A stretch of 64,000 nucleotides of DNA from Nitrobacter winogradskyi Nb-255. GTDB lineage: Bacteria; Pseudomonadota; Alphaproteobacteria; Rhizobiales; Xanthobacteraceae. Of the stretch, positions 35,787 through 44,981 are shown in pieces. The stretch lies in the NCBI RefSeq assembly GCF_000012725.1, contig NC_007406.1, forward strand, positions 310,001-374,000, written 5' to 3'. Each line of letters starts with the position of its first letter. Position 1 is the first letter of the stretch. The notes under the pieces were generated by a model that worked only from the letters and a program-made list of their open reading frames with translations, did no database searches and was not told the DNA's origin. A program made the translations under genes and the position numbers.

Positions 35787-35801
35787 TGAATTTACATTTA
35801 A
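35787..35801 (-). promoter_or_regulatory. CtrA-like box upstream of flp
   Basis: On the minus strand: TTAA-ATGTAAA-TTCA, one mismatch from TTAA-N7-TTAA, about 158 bases upstream of the flp start, in an AT-rich patch. Confidence 0.35.
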
Positions 35802-35816
35802 GGGAGATTTATAAAA

Positions 35817-35909
35817 ATGCGTTCTATTCAGGCGCCATCCTCCAGCGCTTCGCATGTTCGCGGCGGCGGCTTCTGCAAATCATCCGCTCGTCCGGAAACG
35901 AAGGGCTGA
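35817..35909 (+). CDS. Possible 30-residue peptide with a strong ribosome site
   Basis: An ATG preceded by AAGGGAG with ten bases between opens 30 codons (MRSIQAPSSS to ARPETKG, then TGA). It is Ser/Gly/Arg-rich with no membrane helix. The strong Shine-Dalgarno and AT-rich leader in a GC-rich genome are the only support. It may be a leader for the pilus genes downstream or chance. Confidence 0.25.
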   Translation: MRSIQAPSSSASHVRGGGFCKSSARPETKG

Positions 35910-35952
35910 CCGCACGCCTCTCAGGGCGCGCGTTTGCGGTTCATTCATCAAT

Positions 35953-35967
35953 TAACGGCAGATTCAA
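35953..35967 (+). promoter_or_regulatory. CtrA-like box upstream of the secretin-N-domain gene
   Basis: TTAA-CGGCAGA-TTCA, one mismatch from TTAA-N7-TTAA, about 70 bases before the start at 36034. Confidence 0.35.
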
Positions 35968-36033
35968 TGTCGGGAGCCGGCACTGTTGGCATCGCCTTTT
36001 CGGCTCTCTGCGTTCCCGAGTAGAGTATAGAGT

Positions 36034-36525
36034 ATGTGGTTCAAATTCGTGCGCGGCCGGTCGCGTGTCTCGGTCATCGGCGTATCGTTTGCGGCAGCGA
36101 TTTTGCTGGGTGCGGCGACGGCTCCGGCCGAGGTGATCAGTGAGCCGATCTCGGTCAATGTCGATCAGGCCAAGCTGGTCAGGCTGCCCGGACCTATCGC
36201 GACGATCGTGGTCGGCAACCCGCTGATTGCCGACGTCACCCTGCAGCCTGGCGGCCTCGTTGTCGTGACGGGTAAGGGTTATGGCGCGACCAACATGATC
36301 GCGATGGACCGCGCGGGCAGCATCATGGTTGATCGCGTTATTCAGGTCGAGGGGCCAAGCGATCAGGTGGTGACGGTGTATCGCGGCCTCGAGCGTGAAT
36401 CATATAGTTGCATGCCGATCTGCCAGAAGCGGGTCACCCTCGGGGACAGCGCCGCATACTTCAAGGCGACGATGGACCAGGCGAGCAATCTGAGTTCGCA
36501 GGCCGGCGGCGGCGCCACAAGATAA
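36034..36525 (+). CDS. Stand-alone pilus/secretin N-terminal-domain protein
   Basis: 163 residues with a signal peptide (about 1-32, ending APAEV). The mature part is one domain of the type found at the N-terminus of CpaC: ISVNVDQAKLVRLPGPIATIVVGNP, ADVTLQPGGLVVVTGKGYG. It ends in a short Cys-containing tail (SCMPICQK) not found in CpaC. Without a secretin domain it cannot form a channel; it may cap or guide the CpaC ring, or bind the TadE/G proteins encoded next. Product type is well supported, role is inferred. Confidence 0.8.
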   Translation: MWFKFVRGRSRVSVIGVSFAAAILLGAATAPAEVISEPISVNVDQAKLVRLPGPIATIVVGNPLIADVTLQPGGLVVVTGKGYGATNMIAMDRAGSIMVDRVIQVEGPSDQVVTVYRGLERESYSCMPICQKRVTLGDSAAYFKATMDQASNLSSQAGGGATR

Positions 36526-36706
36526 AGCGCCGGTCGACGACGCGTATCCGGCTTGCCTGGCGCGGCGTCAGCTTCACGGTCCGGAATTGGTTAGCATCAA
36601 GTATACGACAATGGGCGTTTTGCTTCTATTGGGCGAAACACTTCCACAATCAGTTTCGGGTAGTCCTTGGCGGTAGATAAATCCCGCCGCGTGCAAGGAT
36701 TTCCCG

Positions 36707-37267
36707 ATGTCGTCGCTTCGCCGCTTGAAGGCCACAGCAAGGATGGCCGCTCGTTTCCCCGGCCATAAGAGCGGATCCGCGGCGGTGGAATTCGCTCTGG
36801 TCGCGCCGATGTTCTTCGCGCTGCTGTTCGCCATCATCGAAACAGGACTGGTGTTCTTTGCGAGCCAGAGTCTTGAGACCGCCTTGCAGGACTCGGCGCG
36901 TACGATCATGACCGGCGAGGCGCAGATCACCAATCTTACGAAACAGAGCTTCAAGGCCAACGTCGTCTGCGCCAACGTCAATGTTCTGTTCGACTGCGAG
37001 AACGGAATCTATGTCGATGTCCAGAGCTATCCTTCCGGTTTCGGAAGCGTGACGATCTCCGATCCGATCGCCGGCGGGAGCTTCGTCGACAACACCCAGT
37101 ACAATCCGGGCGGTCCGGGAGATATCGTCGTCGTCCGGCTGTTCTATCAGTGGCCGCTGTACGTTACCGGGCTAGGTTACAATATCGCCAACCTGAGCGG
37201 CAGCAAGCGGCTGCTGTCGGCGACCGCCGCCTTCAAGAACGAGCCCTATCCGGCCCCATCATCCTGA
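36707..37267 (+). CDS. TadE-like pseudopilin
   Basis: 186 residues. A basic N-terminus (about 1-22) leads into the TadE signature SGSAAVEFALVAPMFFALLF, a prepilin-type helix with the conserved Glu for processing by CpaA. The rest is a periplasmic domain containing two cysteines (CANVNVLFDC) that could form a disulphide. TadE proteins are minor components needed for Flp pilus assembly. Same strand as the next TadE/G-like gene. Confidence 0.88.
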   Translation: MSSLRRLKATARMAARFPGHKSGSAAVEFALVAPMFFALLFAIIETGLVFFASQSLETALQDSARTIMTGEAQITNLTKQSFKANVVCANVNVLFDCENGIYVDVQSYPSGFGSVTISDPIAGGSFVDNTQYNPGGPGDIVVVRLFYQWPLYVTGLGYNIANLSGSKRLLSATAAFKNEPYPAPSS

Positions 37268-37324
37268 TGATGGGCAGGCGGGAAACGGCAGCGTATGCGT
37301 ATTGAGAATGTAAAGCCGATGTGG

Positions 37325-37428
37325 GGAGCGTGTCTGAGCGAAGTCGATGCCGGTTCGCGCGAAGAAAGCGCCTCACAACGAGGATCTGGAGCCTCGCTCG
37401 CATTCTATCGGAACGGAAATGGCTCCGG
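37325..37428. repeat. Dispersed palindromic repeat, family A, directly before a gene start
   Basis: Contains gagcgaagtcgatgccggttc and the GAGCC half (gagcctcgctcgcattc ... gaacggaaatggctc). It ends one or two bases before the ATG at 37430 and keeps that gene's frame open upstream for 45 codons. Confidence 0.75.
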
Positions 37429-37429
37429 C

Positions 37430-38023
37430 ATGTGGTCTTGCCTTAAGGATATGGCGTCAGCGCTGCGGCGGGATACGCGCGGCCTAGCGGCGACCGAGTT
37501 TGCGATGATCGTTCCGCTGATGCTGGTGATGCTGTTCGGGACCATCGAGGTGTCATCAGGCGTAGCGGTCAATCGCAAGGTCACGCTGGTTGCGCGAACG
37601 CTGTCCGATCTTACTTCGCAGTCCAAGGTGGTGAACGATGCCGACGTAACGAATTTTCTGGCTGCCAGCTACGGCATCATGTGGCCCTACTCCTCGGCGC
37701 CCGTCCAGGCGACGATCTCGGAGTTATATATCGACCCCGCGACATCGGTGGCGCGGGTGCAATGGAGCAAGGGCAAGGCGCCGCGAGGCGCGGGATCGAC
37801 CGTCAGCATTCCATCGGGACTCATCGGACGGGATTCGTCGGGCAAAGTGCTTCCCAATCAATATCTGATCTTCAGCGAAGTCAGCTATATCTATGAACCG
37901 GTCCTCGGCTACGTCATGTCGAAGGCCGGCATCAGGCTGAGCGACACCGCCTTCACCCGGCCGCGGCAGTCGGCGTGTGTGTTTTTTGGCAACCCCAGCA
38001 GCATCATTTGTCCGACGACCTGA
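37430..38023 (+). CDS. TadE/TadG-like pseudopilin
   Basis: 197 residues from ATG 37430; a second ATG at 37451 is also plausible (AAGG lies close before it). RRDTRGLAATEFAMIVPLMLVMLFGTIEV is the TadE/G N-terminal region with the processing Glu. The periplasmic part ends in a Cys-containing loop (SACVFFGNPSSIICPTT). The frame continues upstream to 37295, but those codons belong to a repeat copy and are not counted. It has no von Willebrand domain, unlike full TadG. Confidence 0.82.
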   Translation: MWSCLKDMASALRRDTRGLAATEFAMIVPLMLVMLFGTIEVSSGVAVNRKVTLVARTLSDLTSQSKVVNDADVTNFLAASYGIMWPYSSAPVQATISELYIDPATSVARVQWSKGKAPRGAGSTVSIPSGLIGRDSSGKVLPNQYLIFSEVSYIYEPVLGYVMSKAGIRLSDTAFTRPRQSACVFFGNPSSIICPTT

Positions 38024-38065
38024 CACGGACAGGTCATCCTCGCTGCGCGGGATCACGGTGGCTGG

Positions 38066-38167
38066 AGTGTTTTCGAGCGAAGTGAATACCGGTTTGCGTG
38101 AAGAAAACGCGTCAAAACAATATCATAGAGCCCCGCCTCTGATTCAATCTGAAGCGGAAAGGCTCTA
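38066..38167. repeat. Dispersed palindromic repeat, family A, interrupted by two insertion sequences
   Basis: The gtgttttcgagcgaagtg half and the GAGCC half (gagccccgcctctgattc / gaagcggaaaggctc) are intact up to CTCTAG, where the IS elements begin. Repeat-like sequence resumes at 40014. Confidence 0.8.
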
Positions 38168-39115
38168 GGTGTTCAGTCCCGGCATTTGATGGATTGGATC
38201 GATGATGAATCGATCGGGCTCTGAAGTCCATCGTTTGCAGATGAACTCGTAGGGTGTGAGGCCTTTGAGCGTCTTCAGCCTTCGACCGAAGTTGTATGCC
38301 TTGATGAAGTCCTGAAGGTGCCGGCGCAGTTGGTCATGATTGTCGTAGTGGAAGCGCTTGACGGTGGCGTCCTTGATGGTGCGGTTCATCCGTTCCACCT
38401 GTCCGTTGGTCCAGGGATGGTTGATCCTGGTGAGCCTGTGCTCGATGCCGTTCTCGTCGCAGACGCGATCGAAGATGTGGTGGAACGCATATTTGTGACG
38501 GGCGTGGTTGGTGAACTGGATGCCGTTGTCCGTCAGCACCGTGTGGATGGCATAGGGAACTGCCACGATGAGGTTGCGCAGGAACTGAGCCGCGACCATC
38601 TTGCCCGCCTCTTGGTGGAGCTCGGCGTAGGCGAACTTCGAAGTGCGGTCGATGGCCACGAACAGGCGCAGCTTGCCCTCAGCCGTCTGCACCTCGGCGA
38701 TGTCGATGTGGAAGTAGCCGATCGGGTAGCTCCTGAACGTCTTCCTGATCGGCTTGTCGCCTTCGACCTCCGGGAGCCGGCTGATGCCGTGACGGTGCAG
38801 GCAGCGATGCAATGAAGACCGCGACAGGTGCGGGATCGTTGGCTGAAGCGCGTAGAGGCAATCATCGAGCGGCAACAGGGTATGCTTGCGGAAGGCGACG
38901 ATGATCGCCTCCTCCTCGGATGAGAGCACCGTCGAGCGCGGATCTTTCGGTCCCGTCGGAAGGTCGGCCACCGAGGTCCGCTTCTTCCATTTTGCGACGG
39001 TCTTCTGGTTGATCCCGTAGCGTTTCGACAGCGCTCTCAGGCTCTCTTCACTATTTTGTATTGCTCGACGGATTGCCTCTGTCGTCGTGGCGCTCCCGTG
39101 AAGAACCTGTCCCAT
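38165..39115 (-). CDS. IS481-family transposase
   Basis: 316 residues from ATG 39115, preceded by GGAAGG. An N-terminal helix-turn-helix (SLRALSKRYGINQKTVAKWKKR) is followed by an integrase-type DDE core: FHIDIAEV (first D), VLTDNGIQF (second D) and NGQVERMNRTIK (catalytic E). The protein appears complete and possibly active. The stop codon TAG is not inside the element: it comes from the CTAG at the target junction (38165-38168). Confidence 0.95.
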   Translation of the reverse strand: MGQVLHGSATTTEAIRRAIQNSEESLRALSKRYGINQKTVAKWKKRTSVADLPTGPKDPRSTVLSSEEEAIIVAFRKHTLLPLDDCLYALQPTIPHLSRSSLHRCLHRHGISRLPEVEGDKPIRKTFRSYPIGYFHIDIAEVQTAEGKLRLFVAIDRTSKFAYAELHQEAGKMVAAQFLRNLIVAVPYAIHTVLTDNGIQFTNHARHKYAFHHIFDRVCDENGIEHRLTRINHPWTNGQVERMNRTIKDATVKRFHYDNHDQLRRHLQDFIKAYNFGRRLKTLKGLTPYEFICKRWTSEPDRFIIDPIHQMPGLNT

Positions 39116-39171
39116 AGCGCATCCTTCCATTCTCCGGAAAATAATGCACCATCAAATGCCGGGATCAAACA
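38170..39171. mobile_element. IS481-family insertion sequence
   Basis: 1002 bp bounded by inverted repeats: left TGTTCAGTCCCGGCATTTGA, right (reverse complement) TGTTTGATCCCGGCATTTGA, which together with the next three bases agree at 20 of 23 positions. Flanks are TCTAGG (38164-38169) and ACTAGG (39172-39177), fitting the 6-bp NCTAGN target duplication known for IS481, with one mismatch. The right flank is shared with the neighbouring IS5-type element. Confidence 0.88.
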
Positions 39172-39176
39172 ACTAG

Positions 39177-40013
39177 GTCACGAACCCATAAACGGGATTC
39201 CGTTTGGACGGGATGCGTGATTCAATCTCCAGAGGTGGGAGGATTGAATGGCACGTTTTGATCTGACGGATTTTGAATGGTCTGTGATCCAGCCGCTGTT
39301 GCCGAACAAGTCGCGCGGCGTTGCACGGGTGGATGATCGGCGGGTGCTGAACGGGATTTTCTGGCGGCTGCGCACCGGTGCGCCGTGGGCGGACATTCCA
39401 GCGCGCTACGGCCCGCACACCACTTGCGTGAACCGCTTCAACCGGTGGCGCAAGGCAGGCGTGTGGGATCGCATTCTGTCGGCTGTTTCAAAGGCTTACG
39501 ATGGCGACATCCAAATGATCGATTCGTCGTCGATCCGCGTGCATCAACATGCGGCCAACGGTCAAAAAAACAGACGCGATCCCGTTGCATGGGTCGCTCG
39601 CGCGGCGGGCTGACCACCAAAATCCACGCGCTGGTGGATGCCTGCGGCCTGCCGATCGTCCTCAAGATCACCGAAGGCCAGGCCCATGACGGGCGTAGCG
39701 CGCAGGACATGATCGACACCGTCGAACGCGGCGACGTGCTGCTGGCCGACCGGGCCTACGACTCCAACGCCCTGCGTCAAACGCTGGCCGCGCGCGGCGC
39801 GAGAGCCAATGTGAAGCCGATGCCAAATCGCGTTGCGGCCTTGCAATTCAACAGACGGCTCTATCGCAAGCGCAATCTGGTCGAACGCTTCTTCAACAAA
39901 ATCAAGCACTATCGCGCCGTCGCCACCAGATATGACAAACGTGACGACAACTTCCTCACCTCCATCAAGCTCGCCTCAATCCGCATCTGGTTGCGATTTA
40001 ATGAGTCGATGAC
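39177..40013. mobile_element. IS5-family (IS427-like) insertion sequence
   Basis: 837 bp between two CTAG sites (39173-39176 and 40014-40017). Imperfect terminal inverted repeats: left GTCACGAACCCATAAA, right (reverse complement) GTCATCGACTCATTAA. The CTAG flanks fit the short target duplication of this group. The two transposase phases are joined by a frameshift site. Confidence 0.8.
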
Positions 40014-40017
40014 CTAG
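39248..40017 (+). CDS. IS5-family transposase in two overlapping frames (-1 frameshift)
   Basis: Phase A (39248-39613, 121 residues) carries the N-terminal insertion domain (RFDLTDFEWSVIQPLLP) and the first catalytic Asp (MIDSSSIRVHQH). Phase B, read in the -1 frame to 40017, carries GGLTTKIHALVDACGLP, the second Asp in LLADRAYDS and the Glu region RNLVERFFNKIKHYRAVATRYDK. The frames meet at A AAA AAC (within 39563-39571), a canonical -1 slippery heptamer in the right phase, so a full-length protein can be made by programmed frameshifting. The stop TAG is supplied by the CTAG target. Confidence 0.9.
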
Positions 40018-40090
40018 AATCCTTGCTTTACGCGCGACCGGCTTCCATCATTACGTTAAGCCCGAGGATATACTTCGCCGAAGAACGCTC
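40014..40090. repeat. Dispersed palindromic repeat, family A, second half after the IS pair
   Basis: Resumes with agaatccttgctttacgcg and contains gcgaccggcttcc, gcccgaggatatacttcgcc and gaacgctc. It probably continues the copy broken at 38167. Confidence 0.65.
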
Positions 40091-40158
40091 CCGCAGGAGG
40101 GATTGAGGCGGCCGCCACTTCTGACCTATCTTGCCCGCTCGCAACGCGTCGCAAACTG

Positions 40159-40187
40159 AAAAGGCCGCGCTGAGGGCGCGGCCTTTT
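40159..40187 (-). terminator. Intrinsic terminator after cspA
   Basis: On the minus strand AAAAGGCCGCGCCC-TCA-GCGCGGCC is followed by TTTT, 45 bases after the cspA stop. Strong GC stem plus T run. Confidence 0.85.
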
Positions 40188-40231
40188 CTTCTGATGTGAT
40201 CTTTTCGTTACCAACAGGACGCTGGCGCTGC

Positions 40232-40438
40232 CTATCCAGCCGCTCGGAGATTGTCGGCTGAAGATTTTCCGGAACGGCGATCAGCAACGATCTCGTAGCT
40301 GATCTTCTGTCCTTCACGCAGCGTTCCGAGTCCGGCTCGCTCAACCGCGCTGATGTGAACGAACACGTCGTTGCCGCCATCGTCGGGTTGAATGAAGCCG
40401 TAGCCCTTGGTTGCGTTAAACCACTTCACGGTTCCCAT
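40232..40438 (-). CDS. cspA: Cold-shock protein (CspA family)
   Basis: 68 residues, a single cold-shock domain with both RNA-binding motifs (KGYGFIQP and VFVHISAV). It begins [14 protein letters not shown]. Such proteins melt RNA secondary structure during cold or stress. The start 40438 has AAAGGGA upstream; an in-frame TTG 24 bases earlier is less likely. A leader of up to 250 bases separates it from infA, long enough for the structured 5' UTR common in cold-shock genes. Confidence 0.95.
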   Translation of the reverse strand: MGTVKWFNATKGYGFIQPDDGGNDVFVHISAVERAGLGTLREGQKISYEIVADRRSGKSSADNLRAAG

Positions 40439-40695
40439 GCTCACGGGTAGTCCCTTTATCAAGTACGTATGTCGAAGCTCGCTTTTGGCGAGCTGGTGAG
40501 ATCGGATTTTTGGAAGGGTCGTCAGCGTCTAAACCGGCTATACCGGTGGTAGCTAATGTCGTCCGGCCGAAAATCGCTATTCCAATATTATTCGAAGGCA
40601 GGCCCCAAAACAATCCTGACGTGCAGGATTTTTTAAGGGTTGGGTTCGCCGGGCTTTGGCTCCCATATCGGCGCAAGATTTTCCCGCGTCGACGA

Positions 40696-40977
40696 CTACC
40701 TGCGTCGAAACTGCCCTCCGCGCGGCGGTCCACTGCGCGGCGGTCCGCCGGGGCGCTCGTCCTTGTGTCGGAAGATCAGGCGTCCTTTCTCGAGGTCGTA
40801 GGGGGACATCTCGATGGTCACGCGGTCGCCGGCCAGAGTCTTGATCCGGTTCTTTTTCATCTTGCCGGCGGTATAGGCAACGATCTCGTGCCCGGCATCG
40901 AGCTGCACCCGATACCGGGCGTCGGGGAGGATTTCGGTGACCAGTCCTTCGAACTGGATCAATTCTTCTTTCGCCAT
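40696..40977 (-). CDS. infA: Translation initiation factor IF-1, tailed paralogue
   Basis: 93 residues. Residues 1-72 are a standard IF-1 S1/OB domain ([20 protein letters not shown]-like [24 protein letters not shown]). The last 21 residues form an extra Arg/Gly/Pro tail ([18 protein letters not shown]). GGAGAACC precedes the start at 40977. IF-1 helps position initiator tRNA in the A site. Rhizobiales often have a second infA with such a tail beside cold-shock genes; the primary infA is not in this window. Confidence 0.93.
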   Translation of the reverse strand: MAKEELIQFEGLVTEILPDARYRVQLDAGHEIVAYTAGKMKKNRIKTLAGDRVTIEMSPYDLEKGRLIFRHKDERPGGPPRSGPPRGGQFRRR

Positions 40978-41007
40978 GAAGGTTCTCCGGATCGAGTGGC
41001 GGTTCAA

Positions 41008-41177
41008 TGGAGCCGTTTCCGTTCCGATCAAATCGGAATGAGGCTCCGGTTTCTTGTCTGATGCATTCTCTAGAGCATGATCCGATCAAGTTGAATCGGA
41101 CCATGCTCTAGAAATGGTTGTCTGGTCGCATTTTCTTGCGGCGAACCGGTATCCACTTCGCCGGAAAACGCTCTAGG
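41008..41177. repeat. Dispersed palindromic repeat, family A, with an inserted CTAG-bounded hairpin
   Basis: The GAGCC half (ggagccgtttccgttcc / ggaatgaggctcc) and the second half (gcgaaccggtatccacttcg) are separated by a 44-bp near-perfect hairpin (41069-41112) that starts and ends TCTAGA. It lies just upstream of infA. Confidence 0.75.
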
Positions 41178-41217
41178 GGTGGTACCCACTTCGAAAACGC
41201 CCTGGATCATGATGATT

Positions 41218-41312
41218 CCGGATCGAAGCGATCCAGACGCATCAACGCGATCGATTTCGATATTCTGAGAAGCGGGAGGCGGGCGGAAAACCGCCACGTC
41301 CTCGCCCGCTCC
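41218..41312. repeat. Dispersed repeat family B, copy 2
   Basis: Contains ggatcgaagcgatccagac, cgatcgatttcgatattctg and gcggaaaaccgcc. The right part corresponds to 29973-30049. The large hairpin arms of copy 1 are mostly lost here. Confidence 0.6.
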
Positions 41313-41423
41313 GGTCGTTCGAGTCTGACACTTGCATCCGTCGGGCAGCAATCCCCGTAGATGACTTCCAGGTTTGACATCCCGATTTGCCGCGACGTGG
41401 ATAGCAAAGGTCGTGCTCACCCG

Positions 41424-42854
<1,431 letters not shown>

Positions 42855-43098
42855 TATGGGACCAGGCGCTCGGCCATATCGGCCGGAGCGTGCCAGGGCG
42901 TCGGTGACACCCGCGTGTTTGGGGCGTCGATTGACTTTGGCTGAAGGGGCAAGCCAGAGACCGTTAACGGCCCAGAACACGCGGCTCGCAGTGACCTGAC
43001 ATTTTCAAGGTCGTGTTACCATATGAAGCAGGAACGCGGCGGATTCAAGGTGAATCGTCGCGGCTCGCACGCCCAAGGTTCTCCCGCGGAGCTTTAGC

Positions 43099-43893
43099 CT
43101 ACTCTGCGTTCCAGCCGCACGCCCTGAGCCGCGCGTGCAAATGCGCGGGCGCGGGCGCGGTGACCACCACGGGAGGCTTGTTCCTCGACAGCGGAATCGC
43201 GATCTGGCGTGCATGCAGATGCAGGCCCGGCTCGTCGAGGCGCGGGACGTATTGTTCGTTCCGCGAACGGCGTAAACTGGCCTGGGTTCCGTAGATGTTG
43301 TCGCCGACGATCGGCCAGCCCATCGCCGCGCAATGGACGCGCAGTTGATGAGTGCGGCCGGTAAGCGGTTCCAGCGACAACCAGGTCAACTGAACTCCTG
43401 CTCCGGAAACGGTGGAGGTGTCAGGAGAGGATCGCCCCAGCACTTTCCATTTCGTGGTCGACGGCAGCCCGTTCGGATCCGGCTTCTGCCACCAGCCGCG
43501 TTCTTCGTTCAGCCGCCCCAGTGGAATATCGATGGCGCCCTCATCCTCGCTCGGGCCGCCTTCGACCACGGCCCAGTAGGTCTTTGAAATCTTGCCGTGC
43601 TTGAACAGCAGGCCGAGCGAAGCCGTCGCCTTGCGGTGCCGCCCGAGCACCAGACAGCCCGAGGTGTCGCGGTCCAGCCGATGGGCCAGCACCGGCGGCC
43701 GCGGCAGGCCGAACCGCAGCGCGTCGAACGACGCTTCGAGATTGGCGCCGCCCTTGGGGCCGCGATGGACGGCGATGCCCGCGGGCTTGTCGATCACCAG
43801 CATCAGCCCGTCGCGGTGGAGGACGCGGGCCTGGATCTCCTCCGGCGTCGGCTGGGCCGTATCGACGGTTCGCTTTATTTCCGGTTGCGGCAT
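43099..43893 (-). CDS. RluA-family RNA pseudouridine synthase
   Basis: 264 residues without an S4 domain. The catalytic motif HRLDRDTSGCLVLGR carries the essential Asp. EPLTGRTHQLRVHCAAMGWPIVGD is the conserved C-terminal block. It converts uridine to pseudouridine in rRNA or tRNA; the exact site cannot be told. Divergent from ftsY with only 30 bases between the start codons, so the promoters must overlap or lie inside the genes. Confidence 0.9.
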   Translation of the reverse strand: MPQPEIKRTVDTAQPTPEEIQARVLHRDGLMLVIDKPAGIAVHRGPKGGANLEASFDALRFGLPRPPVLAHRLDRDTSGCLVLGRHRKATASLGLLFKHGKISKTYWAVVEGGPSEDEGAIDIPLGRLNEERGWWQKPDPNGLPSTTKWKVLGRSSPDTSTVSGAGVQLTWLSLEPLTGRTHQLRVHCAAMGWPIVGDNIYGTQASLRRSRNEQYVPRLDEPGLHLHARQIAIPLSRNKPPVVVTAPAPAHLHARLRACGWNAE

Positions 43894-43923
43894 GATCGTC
43901 GAAACGGCTAACACACCTCCACG

Positions 43924-44871
43924 ATGAGTGACAGTTCCGAGGATCAACCGAAACAGAGCTGGTGGCGCAGGCTGTCCGGCGGCCTCAAGCGGACTTCCGC
44001 TTCGCTCGGGACGGCGGTGGCCGATCTCGTCACCAAGCGCAAGCTCGACCGCGCCATGCTCGATGATATCGAGGACGTCCTGCTGCGCGCCGACCTCGGA
44101 ACCGCGGTCGCCGAACGCATCGCGGAGGCGGTCGGCGAGGGACGCTATGACAAGGCGATCTCCGCCGACGAGGTGAAGGCCGTCGTCGCGACCGAAGTGG
44201 AAAAAGTCCTCGCTCCGGTGGCGCGGCCGCTGATCATCGACGAAACGGTCAAGCCGTTCGTTATTCTGGTGGTCGGCGTCAACGGCTCCGGCAAGACTAC
44301 GACCATCGGCAAGCTGGCGGCGAAGTTGTCCGCCGAGGGGCGCAAGGTGATGATGGCGGCCGGCGACACGTTTCGCGCCGCGGCGATCGACCAGTTGAAG
44401 GTCTGGGGCGAGCGAACCGGATCGCCGGTGATCGCGGGCGCGCAAGGATCGGATTCCGCGAGCCTGGCGTTCAACGCGCTGACCGAGGCGCGAAACCAGA
44501 ACAGCGACGTGCTGCTGATCGACACCGCGGGCCGCCTGCAGAACAAGGCGGAGCTGATGAACGAACTGGAAAAGATGGTTCGCGTCATCCGCAGGGTCGA
44601 TTCGTCGGCTCCGCATGTCGTGTTGCTCGTGCTCGACGCCACGGTCGGACAGAACGCGCTGTCGCAGGTCGAGGCGTTTCATCGCACCGCCGGCGTCACC
44701 GGGCTGGTGATGACCAAGCTGGACGGCACGGCGCGCGGCGGCATTCTGGTGGCGCTCGCGGAGAAGCATAAGCTGCCCGTGCACTTCATCGGCGTCGGCG
44801 AAGGAGTGGACGACCTCGCGCCGTTTACGGCAGGCGATTTCGCGCGGGCGGTCGCGGGGATCGAGCATTAG
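43924..44871 (+). CDS. ftsY: Signal recognition particle receptor FtsY
   Basis: 315 residues: a short N-terminus (without the long acidic A domain of E. coli), an N helical bundle (30-110) and the SRP GTPase G domain. Motifs: [14 protein letters not shown] (118-131), [17 protein letters not shown] (200-204), [10 protein letters not shown]. It docks SRP-bound ribosomes at the inner membrane. YciB follows on the same strand. Confidence 0.97.
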   Translation: MSDSSEDQPKQSWWRRLSGGLKRTSASLGTAVADLVTKRKLDRAMLDDIEDVLLRADLGTAVAERIAEAVGEGRYDKAISADEVKAVVATEVEKVLAPVARPLIIDETVKPFVILVVGVNGSGKTTTIGKLAAKLSAEGRKVMMAAGDTFRAAAIDQLKVWGERTGSPVIAGAQGSDSASLAFNALTEARNQNSDVLLIDTAGRLQNKAELMNELEKMVRVIRRVDSSAPHVVLLVLDATVGQNALSQVEAFHRTAGVTGLVMTKLDGTARGGILVALAEKHKLPVHFIGVGEGVDDLAPFTAGDFARAVAGIEH

Positions 44872-44931
44872 TTTTTATCGTGCCCGAACCCCACGGGCGG
44901 GCATGCCGGGACTACCGAAACCGCGCGAAAC

Positions 44932-44967
44932 ACCGGCTTCATCCGCTGTTGCGGATAAAGCCGGTCA
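44932..44967. other. Strong hairpin between ftsY and yciB
   Basis: accggctt-c-atccgc pairs with gcggat-a-aagccggt around a tgtt loop: a stem of about 15 pairs with one mismatch. No T run follows, so it is more likely an RNA-processing or Rho-linked structure than an intrinsic terminator. Confidence 0.6.
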
Positions 44968-44981
44968 TAACAGGCAGGATG

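Noticed and set aside
43894-44868. Upstream in-frame extension of the RluA-family gene through ftsY
   Set aside because: The extension lies antisense to ftsY, which is certain; the family N-terminus begins at 43893.
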